8,440 nt of DNA from Fimbriimonadaceae bacterium. Lineage in GTDB: Bacteria > Armatimonadota > Fimbriimonadia > Fimbriimonadales > Fimbriimonadaceae. The translations under genes and the position numbers were made by a program. The DNA lies in NCBI GenBank assembly GCA_025451715.1, contig JANWJY010000084.1, positions 1 to 8,440 on the forward strand, read 5' to 3'. Shown one piece after another: positions 1 to 6,252 of the stretch. Below the pieces are notes generated by a model. That model worked only from the letters and a program-made list of their open reading frames with translations. It made no database searches and was not told where the DNA came from. The stretch's first letter is position 1. Each line of letters opens with the position of its first letter.

Positions 1-67
1 CCTCCGGTGCGACGCGCGCGCAGTGCAGGATCTTCGACCAGAACCACTCGGACGAGTACGTCCCGCC
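1..67. repeat. Direct repeat, copy at the window edge (exact match to 370-436)
   Basis: Bases 1-67 are identical to bases 370-436, an offset of 369 bp, exactly 123 codons, so the kinase frame is preserved. Identity ends at base 68. Beyond that the two copies still encode similar residues (PYL-KCGG) but use different synonymous codons: TGT for TGC, AAA for AAG, TAT for TAC. The repeat may continue beyond the left edge of the window. Confidence 0.97.
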
Positions 68-871
68 ACATTTATCCAGATAAGGGACGCCGGCCTCGCG
101 TGCCTTTGCCGCGATCACAGTGTCGAGCCCGCCCGCGCGCTCGCCCGCCGGTACGGCGACATCGTAGAGCCTCGGTCTGAGAACGCCGAGCTTTGGGTGC
201 AGGGCGTTTAGGAACTCAGCGGAAGGGAGCCCGCCCCAATCGGCGCTGTACATCGCCTTGTGCCCGGCCGCACAGATGCCGCGCGGAATGCTCTTTGCGC
301 CCTCGACGCCGCAAAGCCACGCGGGGATGCAGTCCTGCGCCTCGACCCACGAGTGCGCCGCGTCGAACACCTCCGGTGCGACGCGCGCGCAGTGCAGGAT
401 CTTCGACCAGAACCACTCGGACGAGTACGTCCCGCCGCACTTGGCGAGGTACGGCTCGCCCCGCTCTGTCGCGAGCGACGTGATCTCCTCCGCCTCGGCG
501 AACGACGTGTGGTCCTTCCACAGCCAAGCCATCGCGTTGAGGTCGTTTGCGAACTGTGGCTGGTAGACGAGCGGCACTCCACGCTCGTCTACCGGCATTG
601 GAGTAGAGCCGGTGGTGTCGACCCCGATCCCGACAATACTGGCCGCATCAATTCCTTTCAGTGCGCCAGTGACGCACGAGAAGAACCCATCGACGTAGTC
701 CTGCGGGTGCTGCCGTGCGAGGTGCGGGTCGCGCGGATCGAGGAACACGCCGTCCTCACCACGCTCGTACCCTGAGACAGAGGTCGCGACCTCCTCGCCC
801 GTCTCGACCTCGACGACAAGCGCGCGCACGCTGTTCGTCCCATAGTCGAGACCGAGCGCGTACTTACTCAT
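1..871 (-). CDS. araB: L-ribulokinase (FGGY family), C-terminal part off the left edge; internal repeat
   Basis: Phosphorylates L-ribulose to L-ribulose 5-phosphate with ATP in the cytoplasm, the second step of bacterial L-arabinose catabolism. The reading frame is open from the ATG at 871 to the window edge (290 codons). It reads like AraB of E. coli: phosphate motif GLDYGTNSVRAL at residues 7-18, GVDTTGSTP at 83-91, LWKDHT at 117-122, GGTYSSEWFWSKILH at 146-160, and AGHK with K205 followed by WGGLP. These motifs separate it from xylulokinase and glycerol kinase. The family is usually about 550 residues, so nearly half is missing from view. The start overlaps the isomerase stop (ATGAGTAA), which suggests translational coupling. 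Oddity: residues 269-290 repeat residues 146-167 exactly, encoded by an identical 67-bp tract. They stand about where family members carry the GAFDxHMGA motif with the catalytic Asp, so the left end may be a chimera or a broken gene. The N-terminal 250 residues are confidently AraB. Confidence 0.88.
   Translation of the reverse strand, partial: MSKYALGLDYGTNSVRALVVEVETGEEVATSVSGYERGEDGVFLDPRDPHLARQHPQDYVDGFFSCVTGALKGIDAASIVGIGVDTTGSTPMPVDERGVPLVYQPQFANDLNAMAWLWKDHTSFAEAEEITSLATERGEPYLAKCGGTYSSEWFWSKILHCARVAPEVFDAAHSWVEAQDCIPAWLCGVEGAKSIPRGICAAGHKAMYSADWGGLPSAEFLNALHPKLGVLRPRLYDVAVPAGERAGGLDTVIAAKAREAGVPYLDKCGGTYSSEWFWSKILHCARVAPE
370..436. repeat. Direct repeat, copy in its expected place within the kinase
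   Basis: This copy encodes residues 146-167 of the kinase, including GGTYSSEWFWSK, which sits where AraB proteins normally have it (compare E. coli AraB GGIYSSEWFWAK). It is therefore the native copy, and the tract at 1-67 is the misplaced one. Confidence 0.95.
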
Positions 872-2270
872 GTCGGTACGTGTTCCAACCCATGTACTTC
901 GAGAACGCCTCGGCGACTGCCGGAGCGAACTGCGAAAGGTTGAACGCGACGTGGTGCTCGAAACCGTTGTCGCAGATGTAGTGGAGCAGTTTCTGGAGGT
1001 TCGGGACCTCTGCGACACCGAAACCGCCAAACGTGTTGAGTACGTCGTTGGTCAATCGGCCATTGCCGACATAGGCGTTGATGCGACCGTTGAGGTCGTC
1101 GGTCGACACGCGACAGAACGTGAACGGCGAGTCCTTCATCCGCCCGACGATCGTTCCGTAGGTGTTCTCCTTTCCAACCGTGCCTGCGATGATCTCTTGA
1201 TAGTCCATCTTCTGTGAGGCGAACACGTCGTTCGGCAGATTTGAACAGTGGAACACGACGCACTTGTTGGGGTCTTCGCCGTAGTTGTTGTTCCAGTCGA
1301 GCAGCGCGGAGGGAGTGCCGCTCGCAAGCTGCATCGTGTACATCGACACAGCCCCCGCTATGTCGGTCTCGCACGCGCTGGACATCAGACTGTTCGACAT
1401 CATGGACATGAGCGTGCACGGGACGACGCCGTAGAACTCCTCCATCGCGGTCCAGCACTGGATCGCAGTCGCGTCGAGCTGCGTTTCCTCGCACCACTTG
1501 TCGATCGCGCACCCGAGCCGCGCCATTTTGTCCAGGCTCTCCGGCGGGATGCCGTCGGTCTTCGTGTACTCCTTGATCTGCTCGAGCTTCATCTTCACGT
1601 TCGCGTCGGACGCCGTCATCTTGTTCGCCCAGCCCATCAGCTCGAAGAGGTCGAGCGTGTCGACACTAATGCCGCTCTGTTCGAGCAGCTTCTCGCTGTA
1701 CCGAACGGTGTTGAACGCCGTCGGGCGCGCACCGATCGCTCCCAGACGCGCACGGCGCAGCCCGCGCACGACGCGGCACGTCGCGCCGAACTGGCGCAGG
1801 TCCGCGCGGAACTCCTGCGAATCAGGGTTCATCGTGTGGAGCGACGTGAGCGTGAACGGGATGCCGTACTGCTTGAGGTTGTTGCAGACCGACATCTTTC
1901 CGCAAAACGAGTCGCGGCGGTCCTTTATCGTCATGCGCTTCGACTCGTCGCCGAAGGCGTGGACCAATACGGGCACGTTCAGTCCGGCAAACCGCAGCGT
2001 GTTGGCCAGCGCTCGCTCGTCGCCGAAGTTGGGCAGCGTCACGAGCACGCCGTCGATCTCGGCCGAATGCGATTTGAAGAGCTCCGCGCAGTCACGCGCG
2101 TCCTGCAGCGATTCGACCGATCCGAACTGCCGAGCACTGTCCGGAAGGATGACCGTCGCAAATCCCTCCTCCTCAAGGACCTTGAGGATCGCCTTCCTGC
2201 CCGCCTCGCATAAGTGGGAAGGGAAGAACCCGCGGTTGCCTACGATCACGCCTAGGGTCGTCTTTCTCAT
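864..2270 (-). CDS. FucI/AraA-fold aldose-ketose isomerase (COG2407 type), probable L-arabinose isomerase
   Basis: Predicted cytoplasmic, metal-dependent isomerase of 468 residues. Sequence character is that of the L-fucose isomerase-related COG2407 group rather than classical AraA (about 500 residues). Visible marks: N-terminal beta-strand and turn GVIVGNRGFFP, the segment VLVTLPNFGDE, and the C-terminal core CETDIAGA, then LLDWNNNYGED, then VVFHCSN, ending near NGFEHH. E301 and D325 are 24 residues apart, the same spacing as the metal ligands E337 and D361 of E. coli FucI. H439 or H440 is a candidate for the third ligand. It is followed by AraB with an 8-nt overlap, so arabinose to ribulose is the best substrate guess; fucose or another aldose cannot be excluded. 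A longer start at 2297 is open, but the start at 2270 (MRKTTLGVIVG) begins at the family core. It also lies just downstream of a -10-like box, so I prefer it. No Shine-Dalgarno sequence is visible before either start. Confidence 0.85.
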   Translation of the reverse strand: MRKTTLGVIVGNRGFFPSHLCEAGRKAILKVLEEEGFATVILPDSARQFGSVESLQDARDCAELFKSHSAEIDGVLVTLPNFGDERALANTLRFAGLNVPVLVHAFGDESKRMTIKDRRDSFCGKMSVCNNLKQYGIPFTLTSLHTMNPDSQEFRADLRQFGATCRVVRGLRRARLGAIGARPTAFNTVRYSEKLLEQSGISVDTLDLFELMGWANKMTASDANVKMKLEQIKEYTKTDGIPPESLDKMARLGCAIDKWCEETQLDATAIQCWTAMEEFYGVVPCTLMSMMSNSLMSSACETDIAGAVSMYTMQLASGTPSALLDWNNNYGEDPNKCVVFHCSNLPNDVFASQKMDYQEIIAGTVGKENTYGTIVGRMKDSPFTFCRVSTDDLNGRINAYVGNGRLTNDVLNTFGGFGVAEVPNLQKLLHYICDNGFEHHVAFNLSQFAPAVAEAFSKYMGWNTYRHE

Positions 2271-2280
2271 TGACAGGTGC

Positions 2281-2286
2281 AATTTA
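2281..2286 (-). promoter_or_regulatory. Candidate -10 box for the isomerase-kinase operon
   Basis: On the minus strand this reads TAAATT, 10 nt before the ATG at 2270, in an otherwise G+C-rich region. If used, transcription would begin a few bases before or at the start codon, giving a leaderless message, and it would exclude the longer start at 2297. No convincing -35 box is visible. This is a guess from base composition and position. Confidence 0.25.
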
Positions 2287-2297
2287 CTCGGTTGCAT

Positions 2298-2379
2298 GGT
2301 TCGGGGGCTCGGGGGTTTGGAAGTTCGGAGGGATGAAACGACTGCCCTCCCGACCTCCGAACCTCCGAACCTCCGAACC
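2298..2379. repeat. Long imperfect inverted repeat built of 8-bp units, between divergent operons
   Basis: The left arm 2298-2332 and right arm 2345-2379 are each 35 nt and match in 28 of 35 positions when one is reversed and complemented. Four of the seven mismatches would be G-U wobbles in a plus-strand RNA, leaving three true mispairs around a 12-nt loop (2333-2344). Each arm is itself a degenerate tandem array of an 8-bp unit (GGTTCGGA-like on the left, CCTCCGAA on the right). It sits between the starts of the two divergent operons. It could be a dispersed palindromic repeat, a cruciform or operator-like element, or a barrier between the two transcription units. There is no T-tract typical of an intrinsic terminator. 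Confidence 0.85.
2354..2379. repeat. Tandem repeat CCTCCGAA x 3.25
   Basis: Three perfect head-to-tail copies of CCTCCGAA (2354-2361, 2362-2369, 2370-2377) plus a partial fourth. It forms most of the right arm of the inverted repeat. Short perfect repeats of this kind are prone to copy-number change. Confidence 0.95.
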
Positions 2380-2385
2380 GTCCCG

Positions 2386-2394
2386 TGCTATATT
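2386..2394 (+). promoter_or_regulatory. Candidate extended -10 promoter for the GH127-transporter operon
   Basis: The sequence TGCTATATT (extended -10 TGn followed by TATATT at 2389-2394) lies 12 nt before the ATG at 2407, directly downstream of the repeat array. It is one of the few A+T-rich hexamers in the region. Transcription would start around 2400-2402, leaving a leader of about 5 nt or none. The -35 position would fall inside the CCTCCGAA repeats and shows no consensus. Placement is inferred. Confidence 0.4.
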
Positions 2395-2406
2395 CAAGCC
2401 AAGCCC

Positions 2407-4743
2407 ATGACCGCCCTGATCGCACTCGCAGCCATGACACAACAGGAGTTCAAGAAGCTCGAGCCGGTGCCGTTCACGAACGTGCACATCAGAGACCGGT
2501 TTTGGCAGCCCCGCCAAGAGACGAACCGGAAGGCGACCGTCGAGCACAGCCTGAAAATGCTCGAGGAGGCAGGCAACTTCCTTGTCTTCCAGCTCGCAAA
2601 GGAGAAGAAGCACGAGGGCTACAAGGGACTGCTTTTCACCGACTCGGACTTTTACAAGACCATGGAGGGGATCGCGTACACGCTCGCGACGCACCCCGAC
2701 CCCGCGCTCGACAAGAAAATGGACGAGATGATCGCGCTCATTGCGAGCGTGCAAGAGCCGGACGGTTACGTGAACACCTGGTTCCAAGTGACGAGGCCGC
2801 AGGACAAGTGGAAGAACCTGCGCGACTGGCACGAGCTTTACTGCGCGGGGCACATGATCGAGGCTGCCGTCGCGCACCACCAAGCGACCGGCAAGACCAA
2901 CTTCCTCACCGTCGCACTGAAGTTCGCGGATCTCATCAACAAGCGCTACGGCGGCGATGGAGACGGCTACTGCGGACACCCAGAGGTCGAGCTGGCACTG
3001 ATCAAGCTATGGAAGGACACGGGCGACAGAAAGTGGTTCGCACTTTCGCAGAGGATGGTCGAGACGAGGGGCCAGCACTTCTTCGCGGCAGAGCACAACA
3101 CGCCCGAGGACCGCTACGACGGCACCTACTGGCTCGACGACCTTCCGATCCGTGAGCACAACGACATCAAGGGCCACGCCGTGCGTGCTGCCTATCTCAT
3201 GTCGGGCGCGGCGGACGTTGCACGCGAGACTGAAGACGCGGGGATCGTCAAGATGCTCGACCGGGTGTGGCGCAGTGCGACGGAGAGGCGCGTCTACATC
3301 ACAGGCGGGATCGGGCCGAGCAACCACAACGAGGGCTTTACGGTCGACTACGACTTGCCGAACCTCACGGCATACCAGGAGACCTGCGCGAGCGTCGCTA
3401 TGGCGCTCTGGGGGCACCGCATGGCCCTGCTCTACGGCGACGCGAAGTATATCGATGCAGTCGAGAAGGCGCTCTACAACGGCGTCATCAGCGGTGTCGC
3501 GCTCAATGGCCGCTCGTTCTTCTATGTCAACCCGCTCGCGAGCATGGGAAACCACGCGCGAACACCGTGGTTCCAGTGCGCGTGCTGTCCGCCGAACGTG
3601 CTGCGGACCATCGCATCGCTCGGGGGATACGCGTACGCGACCTCCTCAGAGGCTCTTTACGTCAACCTGTTCGTCGGTGGCGCAATGACCGCGAGCGTGG
3701 GTCGGCAGAAAGTGGCGATCGACGTCGTAACTGACTTTCCTTGGAGCAACAGCGTCGCGTACGACTTCAAGGCGCCGGCACAGTTCGAACTTCGGTTGCG
3801 GAACCCGGGCTGGGCGAGCGGCGCATCCATCACTGTCAACGGCGTCAAGGCGGACCCCAAGCTCGACAAGGGATACTTTGTCTTGCAGCGCAAATGGGCG
3901 ACCGGCGACCGGCTCGAGATCGATTTCGAGATGCCAGTCATGCAGATGGAGGCGCACCCGAGCGTCGAGGACGACAAAGGGCTCGCCGTCATCCAGCGAG
4001 GTCCGCTCATCTATTGCGCCGAACAGGTCGACAACCAGACGCAGGTCGATGAGTTGGTCGTGCCGCGGGGCGCGAAAATGACGGCGACCTACGAACCAGG
4101 TGTGCTTGGCGGCGTCGTGACCGTCACGACGGAAGCCGAGAAGCGCGTCGTGAACGATTGGGACCGCAGGTTGTACCAACCGATCAAGCAGACCGAGAAG
4201 ACCACCGCGAAGTTCGTTCCCTACGGCTTCTGGGCCAACCGCGGACGCGGAAAGATGGTCACTTGGACGCCGACTGCGCAGCCTCCTGCGCGCATCCTCA
4301 CGCCGGCGGCTCGCGCAAAGGTGAGCATGAGCTTCGTCAGCGGCAACGCGCAGCCGTGGGGCATCAACGACGGCGTCGAACCGAAGTCGAGCGGCGAGCA
4401 GCCAAAGGCGCTCGCGCACTTCTGGCCCCACAAGGGCGGCGAGGAGTGGATCCAGTACAGCTGGGAAAAACCGACGGCCGTGACGGGCGTCGAGCTCTAC
4501 TGGTTCGACGACACGGGCCGAGGCGAATGCCGACTGCCGCAATCGTGGAAGCTGCAAGCGCTAGTCGGCGACAAGTGGCAGGACGTCACGCTTGACAATG
4601 CACCGATCGCAATGGACAAGTGGAGCACGGTCTCGTTCGCTAAGACGACGACGACGACCGCTCTACGCCTTGTCGTCCGACAGCGCGACGGATGGGCGAG
4701 TGGAGTCCACGAGTGGAAGGTCACGGTCGCACCGGACGAGTAA
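2407..4743 (+). CDS. GH127 beta-L-arabinofuranosidase-like glycoside hydrolase with C-terminal F5/8-like domain
   Basis: Retaining hydrolase family that removes terminal beta-L-arabinofuranosyl groups; the reference enzyme is Bifidobacterium HypBA1, 658 residues. This protein is 778 residues. Residues about 15-420 form the (alpha/alpha)6 catalytic barrel, with HELYCAGHMIEA at 142-153. E309 and, 16 residues later, E325-x-C327 match the spacing of HypBA1 E322, E338 and C340. CACCPPN at 391-397 supplies C393 and C394, equivalent to the nucleophile C417 and zinc ligand C418. A beta-sandwich follows (RGPLIYCAEQ at 531-540). Residues about 639-778 form an extra domain resembling F5/8 type C or carbohydrate-binding sandwiches (WIQYSWEKP, ELYWFDD, SWKLQA). 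The start at 2407 gives MTALIALAAM, hydrophobic but too short and uncharged for a normal signal peptide; an alternative start is at 2434. No Shine-Dalgarno sequence is seen at either. Localisation is therefore unclear. It heads the importer operon, with 3 nt before ytfR. GH127 also includes other specificities, so the exact substrate is inferred from context. Confidence 0.9.
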   Translation: MTALIALAAMTQQEFKKLEPVPFTNVHIRDRFWQPRQETNRKATVEHSLKMLEEAGNFLVFQLAKEKKHEGYKGLLFTDSDFYKTMEGIAYTLATHPDPALDKKMDEMIALIASVQEPDGYVNTWFQVTRPQDKWKNLRDWHELYCAGHMIEAAVAHHQATGKTNFLTVALKFADLINKRYGGDGDGYCGHPEVELALIKLWKDTGDRKWFALSQRMVETRGQHFFAAEHNTPEDRYDGTYWLDDLPIREHNDIKGHAVRAAYLMSGAADVARETEDAGIVKMLDRVWRSATERRVYITGGIGPSNHNEGFTVDYDLPNLTAYQETCASVAMALWGHRMALLYGDAKYIDAVEKALYNGVISGVALNGRSFFYVNPLASMGNHARTPWFQCACCPPNVLRTIASLGGYAYATSSEALYVNLFVGGAMTASVGRQKVAIDVVTDFPWSNSVAYDFKAPAQFELRLRNPGWASGASITVNGVKADPKLDKGYFVLQRKWATGDRLEIDFEMPVMQMEAHPSVEDDKGLAVIQRGPLIYCAEQVDNQTQVDELVVPRGAKMTATYEPGVLGGVVTVTTEAEKRVVNDWDRRLYQPIKQTEKTTAKFVPYGFWANRGRGKMVTWTPTAQPPARILTPAARAKVSMSFVSGNAQPWGINDGVEPKSSGEQPKALAHFWPHKGGEEWIQYSWEKPTAVTGVELYWFDDTGRGECRLPQSWKLQALVGDKWQDVTLDNAPIAMDKWSTVSFAKTTTTTALRLVVRQRDGWASGVHEWKVTVAPDE

Positions 4744-4746
4744 GCA

Positions 4747-6252
4747 ATGGCCCTTCTCGAGATGGCCGGGGTCTCTAAAGCGTTCCCCGGTGTGCTCGCG
4801 CTAGACAGTGTCTCGTTCTCTGTCGACCGAGGCGAGATCCGTGCGCTGATGGGTGAGAACGGGGCAGGGAAGTCCACGCTGATCAAAGTCTTGACCGGTG
4901 TCTACGCCTCCGGTTCGGGAACGGTCTTGCTTGATGGCGTATCCATCGCTCCTCGTTCGCCGGCCCACGCGCAGGAGCTGGGCGTCAGCACGGTCTATCA
5001 AGAGGTGAACCTCGTGCCCAACCTCTCGGTCGCCGAAAATGTTTGCCTTGGTTATGAGCCGCGCACCTTCGGAAAGATCAACTGGCGCAAGGTCAACGAG
5101 CGAGCTCGGCGCGCGATGTCGCGATTGAACATCGACATCGACGTCACGCGCTCGTTGACCGACTTTTCGACCGCTGTGCAGCAACTTGTCGCGATAGCGC
5201 GCGCTGTCGACCGAGAAGCTAAAGTGTTGGTGCTCGACGAGCCGACGTCGAGCCTAGATAAGATCGAAGTGGAGCGGCTGTTCACGCTTATGAGAAAGCT
5301 GAGGGGCGATGGGATGGCGATCGTGTTCGTCACGCACTTCCTCGAACAGGTGTACTCCGTCGCAGACAGCGTGACTGTGCTTCGCAACGGCGTGAAGGTC
5401 GGCGATTGGGCGGTCACGGAACTGCCTCGGCAGAAACTCGTGGCGCAGATGCTCGGTCGAGACCTCGACGAGGTCCCTCACGTCGACCACCGAGAGGCTA
5501 TCGGCACAGATGTGCTGGTGACCGTTGAAAGCCTCGGCCGCAAGAACGCAATGGAACCGATCAGCTTCGACGTGCGACGAGGCGAGACTCTCGGGCTCTC
5601 CGGACTGCTCGGTTCAGGGCGCACTGAAACGATGAAGATGTTGTCCGGAGCGAATCCTGCGGATTCGGGTGTGATCTCAGTTTCAGGAATAGGCACTCGC
5701 GGTTCGCGGCTCCGACCCCGGTCACCTCGAGACTCGATCCGACTTGGCATCGGCCTCTGCCCCGAGGACCGAAAGTCCGAGGGCGTTTGCCCGGGCCTCT
5801 CGGTGTCGGAAAACCTGCTGCTCGTGCTGCAAGCAAGGCGAGGGTGGCTCAGAGTCATCCGTAAGAAGCAGGCAGACAAAATCGTCAGCGAACAAATAGA
5901 GCGGCTTCGGATCACGACTCCCGATACGCGCAGACCAATCGAAAACCTCAGCGGCGGAAACCAACAGAAGGTCTTGCTGTGTCGTTGGCTGGTCGCCGAG
6001 CCCACGCTATTACTGCTCGACGAGCCGACCCGCGGGATCGACGTCGGCAACAAGCTCGAGATCAGAAAGCTGATCACTGACCTAGCGAAGAAAGGGATGT
6101 CGTTCGTGTTCTCCTCCGCGGAGCTCGAAGAGGTCGTCAACACCTGCGACCGAGTCGTGGTGCTCCGTGACCGGCGAAAGGTCGGCGAACTCAAGGGCGC
6201 AGAGGTCACGGAGCAGAACGTGATGGCCCGCATCGCCGAGGGCGAAGCGTGA
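4747..6252 (+). CDS. ytfR: Sugar ABC importer ATP-binding protein, YtfR-like (two nucleotide-binding domains)
   Basis: Cytoplasmic ATPase that powers a CUT2-class sugar importer. It has 501 residues, matching E. coli YtfR (500), and resembles it throughout (for example HAQELG, TVYQEVNLVPN, VTHFLEQVY, CPEDRK, LQARRGWLR). Domain 1: Walker A GENGAGKST at 36-44, a degenerate signature around FSTAVQQ at 140-146, and Walker B VLVLDEPTSSLD at 160-171. Domain 2: an atypical Walker A GLLGSGRT at 286-293 with Arg in place of Lys, a full signature LSGGNQQK at 401-408, and Walker B LLLLDEPTRGID at 421-432. This asymmetry is normal for the RbsA/MglA/AraG/YtfR family, in which the second site is weak. It begins 3 nt after the GH127 stop, with only a weak GGACGAG ahead of it, and overlaps the first permease by 4 nt. 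The E. coli counterpart imports galactofuranose; an arabinose or arabinofuranose role is inferred from the neighbours. Confidence 0.95.
   Translation: MALLEMAGVSKAFPGVLALDSVSFSVDRGEIRALMGENGAGKSTLIKVLTGVYASGSGTVLLDGVSIAPRSPAHAQELGVSTVYQEVNLVPNLSVAENVCLGYEPRTFGKINWRKVNERARRAMSRLNIDIDVTRSLTDFSTAVQQLVAIARAVDREAKVLVLDEPTSSLDKIEVERLFTLMRKLRGDGMAIVFVTHFLEQVYSVADSVTVLRNGVKVGDWAVTELPRQKLVAQMLGRDLDEVPHVDHREAIGTDVLVTVESLGRKNAMEPISFDVRRGETLGLSGLLGSGRTETMKMLSGANPADSGVISVSGIGTRGSRLRPRSPRDSIRLGIGLCPEDRKSEGVCPGLSVSENLLLVLQARRGWLRVIRKKQADKIVSEQIERLRITTPDTRRPIENLSGGNQQKVLLCRWLVAEPTLLLLDEPTRGIDVGNKLEIRKLITDLAKKGMSFVFSSAELEEVVNTCDRVVVLRDRRKVGELKGAEVTEQNVMARIAEGEA

Noticed and set aside
208..582. Alternative minus- and plus-strand open frames over the kinase, including 216-527 and 260-775
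   Set aside because: They are Arg-rich shadow frames. The AraB motifs are in a single continuous frame that starts at 871 and stays open to the window edge.
864..2297. Longer isomerase start at 2297 (nine extra residues)
   Set aside because: The extra residues are not part of the family core, no ribosome-binding site precedes them, and the start would lie upstream of the only plausible -10 box. Its ATG lies at the edge of the palindromic repeat element.
2298..2379. CRISPR array or intrinsic terminator at the repeat cluster
   Set aside because: The units are only 8 bp with no spacers, so it is not CRISPR. The hairpin lacks a T-tract and lies between divergent starts rather than after a gene, so it is not a terminator.
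1498..2406. Long plus-strand open frame extending the GH127 frame upstream by about 300 codons, antisense to the isomerase
   Set aside because: It is a composition shadow of the G+C-rich isomerase gene on the other strand. The translated product there is Ser/Arg-rich and family-less, whereas GH127 homology begins only after 2407.
5161..5185. Missing LSGGQ signature in the first ATPase domain of YtfR
   Set aside because: The degenerate form (FSTAVQQ here, FSVAMQQ in E. coli YtfR) is the family's usual state.
5602..5625. Apparent loss of the Walker A lysine in the second ATPase domain of YtfR (GLLGSGRT)
   Set aside because: Arg in place of Lys at this site is normal in this sugar ATPase family (E. 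coli YtfR has the same GLLGSGRT), so it is not a mutation or a novelty.
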